A DNA stretch of 64,000 nucleotides, from contig CBDBHH010000005.1 of the NCBI GenBank assembly GCA_965205535.1, positions 62,001 through 126,000 of the forward strand, given 5' to 3'. This document shows, piece after piece, positions 9,173 to 19,776 of this stretch; positions within the stretch are counted from its first letter, which is position 1, and each line of letters opens with the position of its first letter. The stretch comes from UBA8079 sp965205535 (GTDB lineage: Bacteria; Pseudomonadota; Alphaproteobacteria; UBA6615). The notes beneath the pieces are model-generated. The model was given only the letters and a program-made list of their open reading frames with translations. It did not search any database and was not told the DNA's origin. Made by a program: the position numbers and the translations under genes.

Positions 9173-10531
9173 TTAAAGCCGACGCCTCGGCTCAATACAG
9201 TTTTCAGGCGCGCCATGCGCTTCGAGCCAGTCAACATATGCTGCATGCAGTTCCGCAACCTTGTCGGGATGCTCAGCGGCGAGGTCGGTTTTGTGGTCGG
9301 GGTCGTTTTCCGCGTCATAGAGGAAATGCGGATCGCCTTCGACCGCATAGACGAATTCCCACTTGCCGTCGAAGATCGTCGCCGGGCACACCTCAAGGAC
9401 CTCGCGCGGCACATCGTCGACCGCCTTGGATATGGTGCGCATCATTTGTGCGTCCGCGTCGGCCGAGACAACAATGTCACGATGGTCTGTCTGCGCGCCC
9501 GTCATGACCGGGACGACGGAGCGACCGTGCATCTCATCGACCTGGGGCGCGCCGCCCAACTCGATAACCGTGGGCGCGGTGTCCGCCAACGAGACCAGGC
9601 AGTCGTGGTGCGCCGGCTCTAGGTCCGGATGGTAGATGATGAAGGGAACACGGGTCAGTTCCTGATGCAACGGACACGCGTAGTAGTAGCCGCGCGCGCC
9701 GCCACGCGCCTTGTTCATTGGGTGCTTCTTGTCCCACAGGAATCGGCGCTTCCCGAAGATGCCATGCTCCCCGAAATAGAACCCGTGATCGCTGGTGAAC
9801 AGGATGATTGTGTCGTCGGCAATGCCTGACTCATCCAGCTGCTTGATGAGTTTTCCGAAGGCGTCGTCCAGCATCGAAATTTCGGCGCGATAACATGCGT
9901 GCGCGACCTCGAGTTCCCGGTCGGTGACACCCGCTTCGTCGATATCCCAATACGCCGGGTAAACGAGCTCGCCGTCATAGTCGGGAAGATATTTCTGTAC
10001 GTAATGATGCGGCGGGTCCCATGGCTCATGGGGGTCCCATGTATCGACATAAAGGAAGAACTTCTCATCAGCGTGCCGGGAAACCCATTCGGACGCCTCG
10101 GTGAAGGTTCGGACGGCGAAGCGATCATCGTCGCCGGTCCAGCCCATCTTAACGTCATTCGCCTCGGCCCCCGCGCGCTGTCCACGGATCCAGATGAAAT
10201 CCAGAAACCCTCGGTCGTAGCCGTAACCGTTACGAACCAGGAAAGGCGTGTCGGCGACACCACAGGTCAGATACCCCTCGCGGGTCATGCAGCTCGCCAT
10301 CGTGGTTTCAACGGCGGGCAAGGCATCCCATCCCATGAACGTGAATGCGAACTTGCCCGTCGCGATGTCCGCGCGGGCCGGCACGGTCGGGAAGGAGCCG
10401 ATGCGGCAATTGGTGAAGAACTGCGATTTGCTGGCGAATTTCGCCAGGTTCGGCGCGATCACACCCTTGTCAGCAAACTCGGGCAGGTGGTCGAGACGGA
10501 AGGTGTCGGAGACAACAACGATAATGTTCAT
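9173..10531 (-). CDS. Sulfatase-superfamily hydrolase with Thr at the nucleophile position
   Basis: 452 residues from the ATG at 10531 (MNIIVVVSDTFR, a family-typical start; an upstream frame extension lacks conservation). Metal sites are visible: VVVSDTFRLDHL at the N-terminus and LFTSDHGFYFGEHG near residue 260. The nucleophile motif reads TVPARADIATGK, a Thr where classical sulfatases have Cys or Ser (C/S-x-P-x-R). Thr cannot be converted to formylglycine; Thr is the nucleophile in related nucleotide phosphodiesterases. The enzyme may thus be a phosphodiesterase or unusual esterase. It is the second gene of the operon, right after the binding protein. Confidence 0.82.
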   Translation of the reverse strand: MNIIVVVSDTFRLDHLPEFADKGVIAPNLAKFASKSQFFTNCRIGSFPTVPARADIATGKFAFTFMGWDALPAVETTMASCMTREGYLTCGVADTPFLVRNGYGYDRGFLDFIWIRGQRAGAEANDVKMGWTGDDDRFAVRTFTEASEWVSRHADEKFFLYVDTWDPHEPWDPPHHYVQKYLPDYDGELVYPAYWDIDEAGVTDRELEVAHACYRAEISMLDDAFGKLIKQLDESGIADDTIILFTSDHGFYFGEHGIFGKRRFLWDKKHPMNKARGGARGYYYACPLHQELTRVPFIIYHPDLEPAHHDCLVSLADTAPTVIELGGAPQVDEMHGRSVVPVMTGAQTDHRDIVVSADADAQMMRTISKAVDDVPREVLEVCPATIFDGKWEFVYAVEGDPHFLYDAENDPDHKTDLAAEHPDKVAELHAAYVDWLEAHGAPENCIEPRRRL

Positions 10532-10594
10532 TTGGATTTCACCGTTCGAGAGCAGGGTTGCAACTCTGGTTGTTCGGATACACCCCACCCGCCA

Positions 10595-10644
10595 GGAGGC
10601 CCGCCACTTCCATGGCAGGCCTCCGGATTTGCACGCGCAAATCC
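10595..10644 (-). promoter_or_regulatory. Two adjacent hairpins between binding-protein and sulfatase genes
   Basis: In the 138-bp gap after the binding-protein gene, 10595-10624 folds into a stem (GGAGGCC-GCCA with TGGC-GGCCTCC, one bulge on each side) and 10625-10644 into GGATTTG/CAAATCC. No T-run follows. Stem-loops at this place in importer operons usually stabilise the upstream binding-protein mRNA, giving more binding protein than permease. I infer that role here; partial termination is the alternative. Confidence 0.6.
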
Positions 10645-10669
10645 TGGAGGGTCAGGGAGAAGGTTTCGA

Positions 10670-11992
10670 CTAGCTGTCGCGGTCGATGAGCTTCTGAGCT
10701 TTCTCCGCAGCTTCATCCAAAGCTTCCTGCGGATCAGCACCTTCACTCACGACTTCCGAAATCGCGTTCGCGATCGTCTGCATGACCTCTGGCCACACGG
10801 CCAGCTGTGGGAAGATGCGGGAGTTTTGGAGGCTCCCTGCGGCCATCTGCTGCAGACCCTGGTTCGCGGCATTCACTTCGCTGTCGACCAGGTTATCCCG
10901 GTGGACAGCAACGATGACGTTCCGCTTGCTCTTGTCCGTAACGTTCTGCTTCTCAAGGTCCGGATTGCTCACCCATTTGAGGAACTCCCAGGCGGCTTCC
11001 TTCTGCTTCGAGTTAGCATTGATCGCCGTCGGCATGGAGATCGCGAAGGTGACCGCATCGCCGCTCTTGAACGCCGGCATTCCCGTGAATCCGACCTGAT
11101 CGGCTGTCAACGTCGTGTTCTTGCCGAGGATGCGCGACCCGTAGTGCCACCACCAACCGAGGTAGAAGGCACTCTTGCCCGCCCCCATGGAGAGCGAACC
11201 GTCATACTGATCGAAGGATTTGGCACCGGTCGAGTTGACGTCTCCGGAGAGCTCAAGATCGGTGAAGTAACGAAGCGCTTCGACACCTTCCGGCGAGTTG
11301 AACGCGATCTTGCCGTCCTTGAAGAGCTCGCCGCCATTACTCCAGAGGATGTTGGTCCAGACCGACACCGGCTGGGCGCCCTTCGGGTTGTAATACATCG
11401 CGATTCCGATGCCCTCTTTCGCCTTGATGACCTTTGCCGCCGCCGCCAGTTCGTCCCAAGTCGTCGGAACGGCCAAGCCGTGTTTGGCGAGCAGATCCTT
11501 GCGATAGAAGAGAAGTTGCGCATGTCCGCGCAGCGGCAAGCCATAAACGGAATCGTCGTAGGTCGCCCCCATCTGATGTGCCTGGAAATAGCGCTCCATG
11601 GTCACATTGTCGGCCTTCATCATCGGGTCGAGAGGGACGAACAGATCTTTCAGACCGGGGCCCCAGGAATCCAGATAGTTGATGAGGTCGGGCTCGGCAT
11701 CACCGCCAACCTTCACAGACACAACTTTCTCGAAAAGGTTCTTGAACGGCACGAACTCGAACTCGACTTCGATGCCCGTCAGGTCCGTGAACTCCTGCAC
11801 CCTTTCTTCATGTCCGGAATATTGTCCGGCAACGGGTGCCAGGTACGTGAGCTTGGTGCCGGCGTAGGGTTTGCCCGATTTCAGTCCGTAGGGGAGATCC
11901 TGGGCCATCGCCGAGCCGGCGAAATTGATCGACATCAGGGCCGCGGCTGCGAGGGACAGTCCGGCCAAGATTGTGCGCCTTGGGTAATACAT
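10670..11992 (-). CDS. ABC importer extracellular solute-binding protein (family 1)
   Basis: 440 residues. The start at ATG 11992 is set by a strong AGGAGGA five to six bases upstream. Residues 1-30 are a signal peptide (RRTILAGLSLAAAALMS, cleavage near AMA-QD; two Arg allow Tat export). The mature part has the carbohydrate-binding-protein features KLTYLAPVAG, FEKVVSVKVGGDAEPDLINY and PTTWDELAAAAKVIKAKEGI. It captures the substrate in the periplasm for the MalF/MalG-type permeases and is the first gene of the operon. Confidence 0.93.
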   Translation of the reverse strand: MYYPRRTILAGLSLAAAALMSINFAGSAMAQDLPYGLKSGKPYAGTKLTYLAPVAGQYSGHEERVQEFTDLTGIEVEFEFVPFKNLFEKVVSVKVGGDAEPDLINYLDSWGPGLKDLFVPLDPMMKADNVTMERYFQAHQMGATYDDSVYGLPLRGHAQLLFYRKDLLAKHGLAVPTTWDELAAAAKVIKAKEGIGIAMYYNPKGAQPVSVWTNILWSNGGELFKDGKIAFNSPEGVEALRYFTDLELSGDVNSTGAKSFDQYDGSLSMGAGKSAFYLGWWWHYGSRILGKNTTLTADQVGFTGMPAFKSGDAVTFAISMPTAINANSKQKEAAWEFLKWVSNPDLEKQNVTDKSKRNVIVAVHRDNLVDSEVNAANQGLQQMAAGSLQNSRIFPQLAVWPEVMQTIANAISEVVSEGADPQEALDEAAEKAQKLIDRDS

Positions 11993-12076
11993 TAATTCCT
12001 CCTGTGTTCGTTGAGCCATTGGCTCGTGTTCTTTTTTGTTTTGGTACACGTCGGCGTCCTCTCGCGACACGCAAAA

Positions 12077-12177
12077 TGCATACGCATGCAATATAATATG
12101 GGTGACAACGTCAATAGGAAAATTTTGTAACTTCTAATTGATTGATACAAATAAGATTATTGTCGAATTCGTATGCA
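12077..12177 (-). promoter_or_regulatory. Operon promoter region with LacI-type operator candidate
   Basis: TGCATACGCATGCA at 12077-12090 is palindromic except for one inner pair and is centred on CG, the usual shape of LacI/GalR operators. A half-site CGTATGCA recurs at 12170-12177. Between them, on the minus strand, lie TTGACG (12109-12114) and an AT-rich stretch (12091-12099) that could form a promoter, although the spacing I can measure is shorter than 17 bp. The site is 85 bp upstream of the binding-protein start. The regulator would be the LacI protein encoded at 2354-3406. Confidence 0.5.
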
Positions 12178-12580
12178 CCGAAAGCTGCCTGCTCACAGGC
12201 CCGGGGGAACGAGTCCGGCCATTTTGCCTAACTACGGATAAAAAGCAGGCGCGACCTGTCGGTTGTTGAGATTGTGCAACCCAACTTCTGACAGGACGAT
12301 CAAACGTCGCGCTAAAGAGCCCGATTCATATTGGCGATCTAACGAAAGGCCCCCGCCCCCGCAGCACGGTCTGTCGGCGGTGTGAAAAATCTATCCACCA
12401 GAAAGACATGACCCGCTGTCCTCCCAAAAGGCTCCGATAATGTTTGTTTATAGGACGCAAGAGGCGGCTGATAATCAAACAGTCGGTCTAGTCTCAAATA
12501 AGGGCCGACTGCATGAGCTTCAACGAACTCAAAGTGTGCTTGTCTGCGTGTTTGTGCGCGGAGTGGGCAGGTTAGGCACT
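12178..12580. other. Intergenic stretch without a supported gene
   Basis: This 400-bp stretch is lower in GC than its surroundings. One minus-strand frame (12339-12584, TTG start, 81 residues) is open but has no recognisable motif, no clear ribosome site and unusual composition, so I do not call it a gene. No repeat, hairpin terminator or RNA signature was seen. Confidence 0.5.
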
Positions 12581-12811
12581 TCAAGCACCATCATCGCTAA
12601 CTAAGCGGCGATTTGCATATAGGTGCTGGTTCGTCACCCGTAGTTTTGTGCCCAGCAAGATCGCGAGACTAAATCCTGCTACCCCGATGACGACTTCCAT
12701 GCCGTCGAGCGCCGGCCAACAATCTCGCGTCTCCAGAGCAGTTATCAAGCCCTTTAGCCCAATTGCAAGGGTGATAAATGGGGCTAGGCGACCAGACGAA
12801 CCACCGAGCAC
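12581..12811 (-). CDS. Hypothetical small membrane protein
   Basis: An open frame of 76 residues from a GTG start with two hydrophobic stretches (LAPFITLAIGLKGLITAL at about 10-27 and MEVVIGVAGFSLAILLGTKL at about 38-57), consistent with a two-helix membrane protein with a charged tail. It might be real because such a pattern is uncommon in random frames; the start codon and function are unknown. It lies downstream of the broken Nudix gene on the same strand. Confidence 0.35.
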   Translation of the reverse strand: MLGGSSGRLAPFITLAIGLKGLITALETRDCWPALDGMEVVIGVAGFSLAILLGTKLRVTNQHLYANRRLVSDDGA

Positions 12812-12880
12812 ACCTCCGCCAGAGAAATCGAATCTTCGACCAAGAGAATGTTTGCGATGTTTCCAGCGGTCGCCATATTT

Positions 12881-13446
12881 TTAGTCCGTCGGATGCGACG
12901 AAAGCTCGGGGTGGGTGGCGAAGGTCAGAAGCGCCAGTTGATTGAGCAACACAATATCGCCCGCCCGCGCCTTCGTCCAAAGCTCCGCCTGCGAGATTTC
13001 CTCGATTTCCATCTCTTCGAGGTCACCAGAGTCCGGTGCGGCTACTTCTCGACATCCCGTCGCCCGCACGAAGTGCGCGATCCCGCATTCCTGATTGGCG
13101 CTGATAGTATAGCCACCCAGATACTCGAGCGCGCCGGCCTCGTAACCCGTTTCCTCGAGCAGTTCGCGCGCCGCCGTCTTGACCGGTCCTCGCCATCCTC
13201 AATATGGCCACCGGGAAACGTCAGGCTCACACGCTGGGGGCCGTGTTTGTACTGATTGATCACCTGGCCGGAACCGTTCTCGGTCACCGGATAGATGCAC
13301 ACAAAATCGCGCATCTTCACCCAATAGAATCCATCGACGGTTTTTCCGTCGGGAAGTTGAACAGTCTCGGAGGAGACACTCACCCAGGGCGCACCATCAA
13401 ACATCGGCGTGCTGGCAGTCGTCACCCAATCCTTCAAGTCCGCCAT
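12881..13446 (-). pseudogene. Nudix hydrolase, one-base frameshift
   Basis: The first part, from ATG 13446 (MADLKDWVTTASTPMFDGAPW), leads into FPGGHIEDGED and then leaves frame near 13185. Adding one C at GACCGG (so GACCCGG) restores EDPVKTAARELLEETGY, completing the Nudix box (G-x5-E-x7-REL-x-EE-x-G), and the frame then runs to the stop at 12881 (ending AELWTKARAGDIVLLNQLALL). The repaired product is about 188 residues. The family hydrolyses nucleoside diphosphate-linked compounds, for example ADP-ribose. A deletion in a C-run can be a real mutation or a read error. Confidence 0.8.
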
Positions 13447-13620
13447 GGTCGAACACCACCTATCTTTTGACTTTGCGGAAGCTGCACGTTGCATCAGTAT
13501 CCGGGATGTGACCAGATTCGGTATCCGGAAATCCGAGTCCCAATTTCCGCTTCGATTGCACTTACCGTGCACTTAAGTTGGGATATCAAAATGCAGCGAT
13601 CTGCTAAGTCCTTGAAAAGA

Positions 13621-13697
13621 TGGTGGGCCCGGCAGGACTCGAACCTGCGACATGACCGTTATGAGCGGTCCGTTCTAACCAGCTGAACTACGGGCCC
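13621..13697 (-). tRNA. tRNA with CAT anticodon (Met or Ile2)
   Basis: A full cloverleaf is encoded on the minus strand. The acceptor stem GGGCCCG pairs with CGGGCCC, the D arm contains AGCTGGTTAGA, and the anticodon stem GACCG/CGGTC has loop CTCATAA. The T arm GCAGG-TTCGAGT-CCTGC and an encoded CCA end complete it, 77 nt including CCA. The CAT anticodon fits elongator Met or the lysidine-modified Ile2; bases alone do not decide it here. The D-stem does not look like initiator tRNA, and A1 is not mispaired. Confidence 0.93.
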
Positions 13698-13806
13698 ACG
13701 CTTGCGTGATGCGAAACTCCTATAGCACAGGCCATCCGTCGTTGAAGAGTGCCGAGGGCGGGGCCTTGAGCCACGAGCTCGCGACGACAATTAGGCAGTC
13801 TCAATG

Positions 13807-13830
13807 AAAAAAGCCGGCTCGAAGCCGGCC
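13807..13830 (-). terminator. Rho-independent terminator after rpoD
   Basis: Perfect stem GCCGGC/GCCGGC (13813-13818 with 13824-13829), a 5-nt loop, and six Ts on the minus strand (13807-13812). It lies 30 bp past the rpoD stop and ends the yqeY-dnaG-rpoD transcript. Confidence 0.88.
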
Positions 13831-13859
13831 TTTTCTATTCGCGCAAAGCTGCCCCCGAC

Positions 13860-15893
<2,034 letters not shown>

Positions 15894-15952
15894 ATTTTCC
15901 CTCGCAGCGGCGGCGGAGTTTGCCGCGCTATCGCGCACTTGCCAAATTATTC

Positions 15953-17776
15953 CTACAGACCGCCCGCACCGGATTCTTCGCGGACCAACTCAAGAAGTCT
16001 GTTGCTCTTTGCTTCGTCGTTGTCGTCCGCAAGTTCCTTCGTCGCATCATCTCGATCAGGGGCCAGACGTTCCCGCCGGTAGCGATACTGCCCCAGAATT
16101 TCATCCAGCGCTGCACGCGCGTCGGCAATCGTTGCATCCGGCGCCGCAAACGACGCCTGCCGATACACTTGCGTATGCAATACCTGTCCCAGCGGTCCTT
16201 CATGACCGCTCTGGATCAAATGGCGTTGCAGGTCCTTGGTGTCAAGCGCCGGCTTCGTGACCGCGAGGTTTAAGATCACCCGGAGCAGGGTGTCAAGTTC
16301 CTTGCTTTGCAGGGAAATTTCATTCAGCGGCTCGAGAGAGTCATGCAAAAGGTCAGGGTGATTGACCAATGTGGCCACCAGCATCCGCTCCTGCTGCTGC
16401 CGCATGGCCCCGATATCGCCCCGCGCGCGCAATCCGGGGGCCAGATCCGGCCGTCTGGGGCCATCTCCGCGACCGCGAAACTGCTGATTTCCGCCCTTTG
16501 TTGCCCGGGGTACAAAAAACAGGTCGCGCAGACGCTGCCGCATGGTCTGCTGATAGTGGTACTTGACCCCCGGATCCTCGATTTGTGCCAGCCGGGCATT
16601 GACCCGCCGTTCCAGAACCGCCCTTCGTTCCGGTGTGTCATGACTGGCGGCCGACACTTCGGACTTCCAGAGCACATCGACCAATTGATGGGCGCCTGCG
16701 AGAAGTGATCGGAATCCTTCTTCGCCGCGCGCCTTGATCAGCGTGTCGGGATCTTCACCGGCCGGCAATGCCATGAATCGCAAAGTCTTGCCCGGCTGTA
16801 GAAGCGGCAGCGCGCGTTCCGCCGCGCGCAACGCGGCGCGTTCGCCGGCCGTATCCCCGTCGAAGCAAAGCACCGGTTCATCGGCAACGCGCCAGACAAG
16901 GCGTATCTGGTCTTCGGTCAGCGCCGTGCCCAGCGGCGCAACGGCATTGGGCAGCCCCGCCTGGGCCAGCGCGATCACGTCGGTATAGCCCTCAGCGACG
17001 ATCACCGTGCCCGCATCACGCGACGCCTCCCGCGCCATGGTGAAATTGTAGAGGCTCCGGCCCTTGTGAAAGAGCGGTGTCTCGGGGGAGTTGAGATATT
17101 TGGGCTGACCGTCACCCAGGATACGCCCGCCGAACGCGATGACCCGGCCGCGGCTGTCGTTGATGGGAAAAATCACCCGGTTGAAGAAATAGTCCCGCGG
17201 CTCACCACCGCCTTCGGGCATCTTGAGCAAACCCGCTTCAACCAGCTGCTCCCGGCGCACGCCGCGCGCCTCCATCGCCTGCAACAGCCGGCCGCGGCCG
17301 TCGGGGGCGAACCCCAGGCGAAATCTGCCGATGGTCTCATCGGTGAAACCACGGTCGCGCAGATAGTCATATGCCGCCCGCCCGCCTGGTTGCGAAAGCT
17401 GTTCCTCGTACCAGCTGCATACCTGCTCAACCACGTCGTAGAGGGTCGAGCGTACCTTCGCGCGCTCGCGCTCTTGCGGCGATGATTGCGGCACCTCGAG
17501 CCCGGCCTGACCTGCGAGGCGCTCAATCGCTTCGGGGAAGCTCAGCCCCTCGGTCTCCATGGCGAAGGTGATGACGTCGCCATGCTGGCCACAACCGAAA
17601 CAGTGATAGAAGGCCTTGTCGTCATTCACGGTGAATGACGGCGTCTTTTCATTGTGGAACGGGCACAGCCCCGTGAACTCGCGGCCCTTTCGTGTCAGGC
17701 GCACTTTCTTGCCCACGACTTCCGATACCGGAAGCCGCGTTCGCAACTCGTCGAGAAATTGCGGCGGAAAGGCCAT
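15953..17776 (-). CDS. dnaG: DNA primase DnaG
   Basis: 607 residues from ATG 17776 (MAFPPQFLDELRTRLP). The zinc finger of CHC2 type is CPFHNEKTPSFTVNDDKAFYHCFGCG, the primase core follows (YNFTMAREASRDAG), and the Toprim motifs are VIVAEGYTDVIAL (catalytic Glu) and LCFDGDTAGERAA (Asp-x-Asp). The C-terminal region (about 430-607) is the DnaB-helicase-binding domain. It makes RNA primers at the fork. It lies between yqeY and rpoD on the same strand. Confidence 0.97.
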   Translation of the reverse strand: MAFPPQFLDELRTRLPVSEVVGKKVRLTRKGREFTGLCPFHNEKTPSFTVNDDKAFYHCFGCGQHGDVITFAMETEGLSFPEAIERLAGQAGLEVPQSSPQERERAKVRSTLYDVVEQVCSWYEEQLSQPGGRAAYDYLRDRGFTDETIGRFRLGFAPDGRGRLLQAMEARGVRREQLVEAGLLKMPEGGGEPRDYFFNRVIFPINDSRGRVIAFGGRILGDGQPKYLNSPETPLFHKGRSLYNFTMAREASRDAGTVIVAEGYTDVIALAQAGLPNAVAPLGTALTEDQIRLVWRVADEPVLCFDGDTAGERAALRAAERALPLLQPGKTLRFMALPAGEDPDTLIKARGEEGFRSLLAGAHQLVDVLWKSEVSAASHDTPERRAVLERRVNARLAQIEDPGVKYHYQQTMRQRLRDLFFVPRATKGGNQQFRGRGDGPRRPDLAPGLRARGDIGAMRQQQERMLVATLVNHPDLLHDSLEPLNEISLQSKELDTLLRVILNLAVTKPALDTKDLQRHLIQSGHEGPLGQVLHTQVYRQASFAAPDATIADARAALDEILGQYRYRRERLAPDRDDATKELADDNDEAKSNRLLELVREESGAGGL

Positions 17777-17879
17777 GGGCAATCTGTTCCAGGACTATAA
17801 CGGCCCATAGAATAGCGTCCCCTTCAGAGTCAGACCCTGAGGATAATTAATTTTGTCGGGGACTGTTTAGACGGTCGCG

Positions 17880-18338
17880 TCAGGCGCCGAGGCGCGTCTT
17901 GACGATGGCGCTGGCCTTGCCGAAATCCATTTGGCCGGCAAAGCCCTCGCGCAAGGCCCCCATGACGGCGCCCATATCCTTGAGCCCGCCCGCACCGACA
18001 TCGGCGATGACCTTGTCGACGGCAGCCTCGATCGCATCGTCGTCAAGCTGCGCCGGCAAGTAGCGCTCGATGATCTCGATTTCTTCTGATTCCTGTTGCG
18101 CCAGTTCCAGGCGCCCGCCCTTCTCGTACATGGAGATGGATTCACGACGCTGCTTGACCATGGTCTGAAGCATCTGGAGGATCTCGTCCTCGTCGACCCC
18201 CTCATCATTCCCCTTGCCGCGGGCCGCTATGTCACGATCCTTCAGCGCGGCCATGATGAGGCGCAGTGTCGAGACCGCACGCTGGTCTTTATCTTTCAAC
18301 GCCGCGCGCAGCGCGTCGGGAAGTTGATCGCGAAACAT
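17880..18338 (-). CDS. yqeY: GatB/YqeY domain protein
   Basis: 152 residues matching the stand-alone YqeY family: an N-terminal helical part (LRAALKDKDQRAVSTLRLIMAALKDRDIAARG), the central EILQMLQTMVKQRRESISMYEKGGR, and the C-terminal YLPAQLDDDAIEAAVDKVIADV...MGALREGFAGQMDFGKAS. Related to the tail domain of GatB of the tRNA amidotransferase and commonly found beside dnaG/rpoD. Its own role is not settled; tRNA-related work is presumed. It is transcribed divergently from carA. Confidence 0.93.
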   Translation of the reverse strand: MFRDQLPDALRAALKDKDQRAVSTLRLIMAALKDRDIAARGKGNDEGVDEDEILQMLQTMVKQRRESISMYEKGGRLELAQQESEEIEIIERYLPAQLDDDAIEAAVDKVIADVGAGGLKDMGAVMGALREGFAGQMDFGKASAIVKTRLGA

Positions 18339-18601
18339 GAATATTTGGGCCTTTTGCAGAAGCGGCAGACGGTAAAGGATTTGAGTCGTGAACGCAATCG
18401 CATCGGTTGGCTCATAAGTTACTGTTTTTTATTATTTTTTTCCTTTCTCACGGATGCTTGACGACTCCCGCGGGGTGCCGTAAACAACGCGGCAATTTGC
18501 GTCCCCGACAGGCGCTTCCGGCCACAACAGGGTCGACCCAGGAACAAATTTGCCCCCGGCGGCCCCGCGAACGCGCACCGCCACCCCGAGGATCGTAAGA
18601 C

Positions 18602-19774
18602 ATGGCCGTTGACGCGCCACAAGACCGGAGCCAGCCTGAATGGGCGACCGGGGCATTGGTCCTGCCCGACGGGTCCATATTCTGGGGCCGGGGGATCGGC
18701 GCCACGGGCGTCGCCGTCGCCGAGGTTTGCTTCAACACCTCGCTGACCGGATATCAGGAAATCCTGACCGACCCGTCCTACGCCGGGCAGATCATCACCT
18801 TCACCTTCCCCCATATCGGCAATGTCGGCGCAAACCCTGAAGATATCGAGACGACCACGCCCGCGGCGCGCGGCTGCGTCCTGCGCGCCAATATCACCGA
18901 CCCGTCCAACTGGCGCGCGATCGAGCATCTGGACGCCTGGCTCAAGTCGAACGACATGGTCGGCCTCGCCGGCGTCGACACGCGGCGCCTGACCCGGCAC
19001 ATCCGCGACGCGGGCGCGCCCAGCGGCGCCATCGCCCACCAGCCCGACACGCCGATCAACGCGGCCACCCTGCGCGCGGCGGCCAGCGACTGGCCGGGCC
19101 TGGAAGGGGCGGACCTCGCCAAGGACGTCTCCTGCACCCAGACATATGAGTGGACCGAGACCCCCTGGGCACTCGGCAGCGGCCATGGCGAGATGACCGA
19201 GCCCACCCGCCATGTCGTGGCGGTCGACTTCGGGGCCAAGCGCAACATCCTGCGCTCGCTGGCCGGGCTCGGCTGCAAGGTCACGGTCGTGCCGGCGAGT
19301 GCCAGCGCCGACGATATCCTGCGACACAAGCCCGACGGGGTCTTCCTGTCGAACGGCCCGGGCGACCCGGCCGCGACCGGTGAGTATGCCGTGCCCACGA
19401 TCAAAACGGTCGTCGATGCGGGCGTGCCGACCTTCGGGATATGCCTGGGCCACCAGATGCTCTGCCTGGCGCTCGGCGCGAAGACGGAAAAGATGCATCA
19501 CGGCCATCGCGGCGCGAACCACCCGGTCAAGGACCTGGCGACCGGCAAGGTGGAGATCACCAGCCAGAACCACGGCTTCGTGGTGATCGAGAATTCCCTG
19601 CCCGCCAATGTGGAGATGAGCCACCAGTCATTGTTCGACGGCAGCCTCGAGGGCATTCGCGTGAAAGACGCGCCGGTGTTCTCGGTGCAGTACCACCCCG
19701 AGGCCTCGCCCGGCCCCCATGACAGCCACTACCTGTTCGAGCGGTTCGTCGCGATGATTGACGGACAAGGCTGA
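18602..19774 (+). CDS. carA: Carbamoyl-phosphate synthase small subunit
   Basis: 390 residues. The N-terminal half (LVLPDGSIFWGRGIGATG, FNTSLTGYQEILTDPSYAGQI) is the CarA-specific domain. The C-terminal class I glutamine amidotransferase has the nucleophile in FGICLGHQML and the His/Glu of QYHPEASPGPHDS. It releases ammonia from glutamine and channels it to CarB for arginine and pyrimidine synthesis. carB begins 2 bp after its stop. Confidence 0.97.
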   Translation: MAVDAPQDRSQPEWATGALVLPDGSIFWGRGIGATGVAVAEVCFNTSLTGYQEILTDPSYAGQIITFTFPHIGNVGANPEDIETTTPAARGCVLRANITDPSNWRAIEHLDAWLKSNDMVGLAGVDTRRLTRHIRDAGAPSGAIAHQPDTPINAATLRAAASDWPGLEGADLAKDVSCTQTYEWTETPWALGSGHGEMTEPTRHVVAVDFGAKRNILRSLAGLGCKVTVVPASASADDILRHKPDGVFLSNGPGDPAATGEYAVPTIKTVVDAGVPTFGICLGHQMLCLALGAKTEKMHHGHRGANHPVKDLATGKVEITSQNHGFVVIENSLPANVEMSHQSLFDGSLEGIRVKDAPVFSVQYHPEASPGPHDSHYLFERFVAMIDGQG

Positions 19775-19776
19775 CC

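Noticed and set aside
9899..11995. A 698-codon open frame on the plus strand opposite the sulfatase-like and binding-protein genes
   Set aside because: It is the antisense of two well-supported genes, its product shows no domain, and long open antisense frames are common in GC-rich DNA.
12339..12584. 81-residue minus frame starting at TTG
   Set aside because: No ribosome site, no motif, low likelihood of coding.
17800..17870. Possible REP-like or transposase-related remnant (TCCCCTTCAGAGTCAGACCC ... GTCGGGGACTGT) between yqeY and dnaG
   Set aside because: Suggestive of dispersed repeats, but with one copy in the window and no stable fold I cannot support it.
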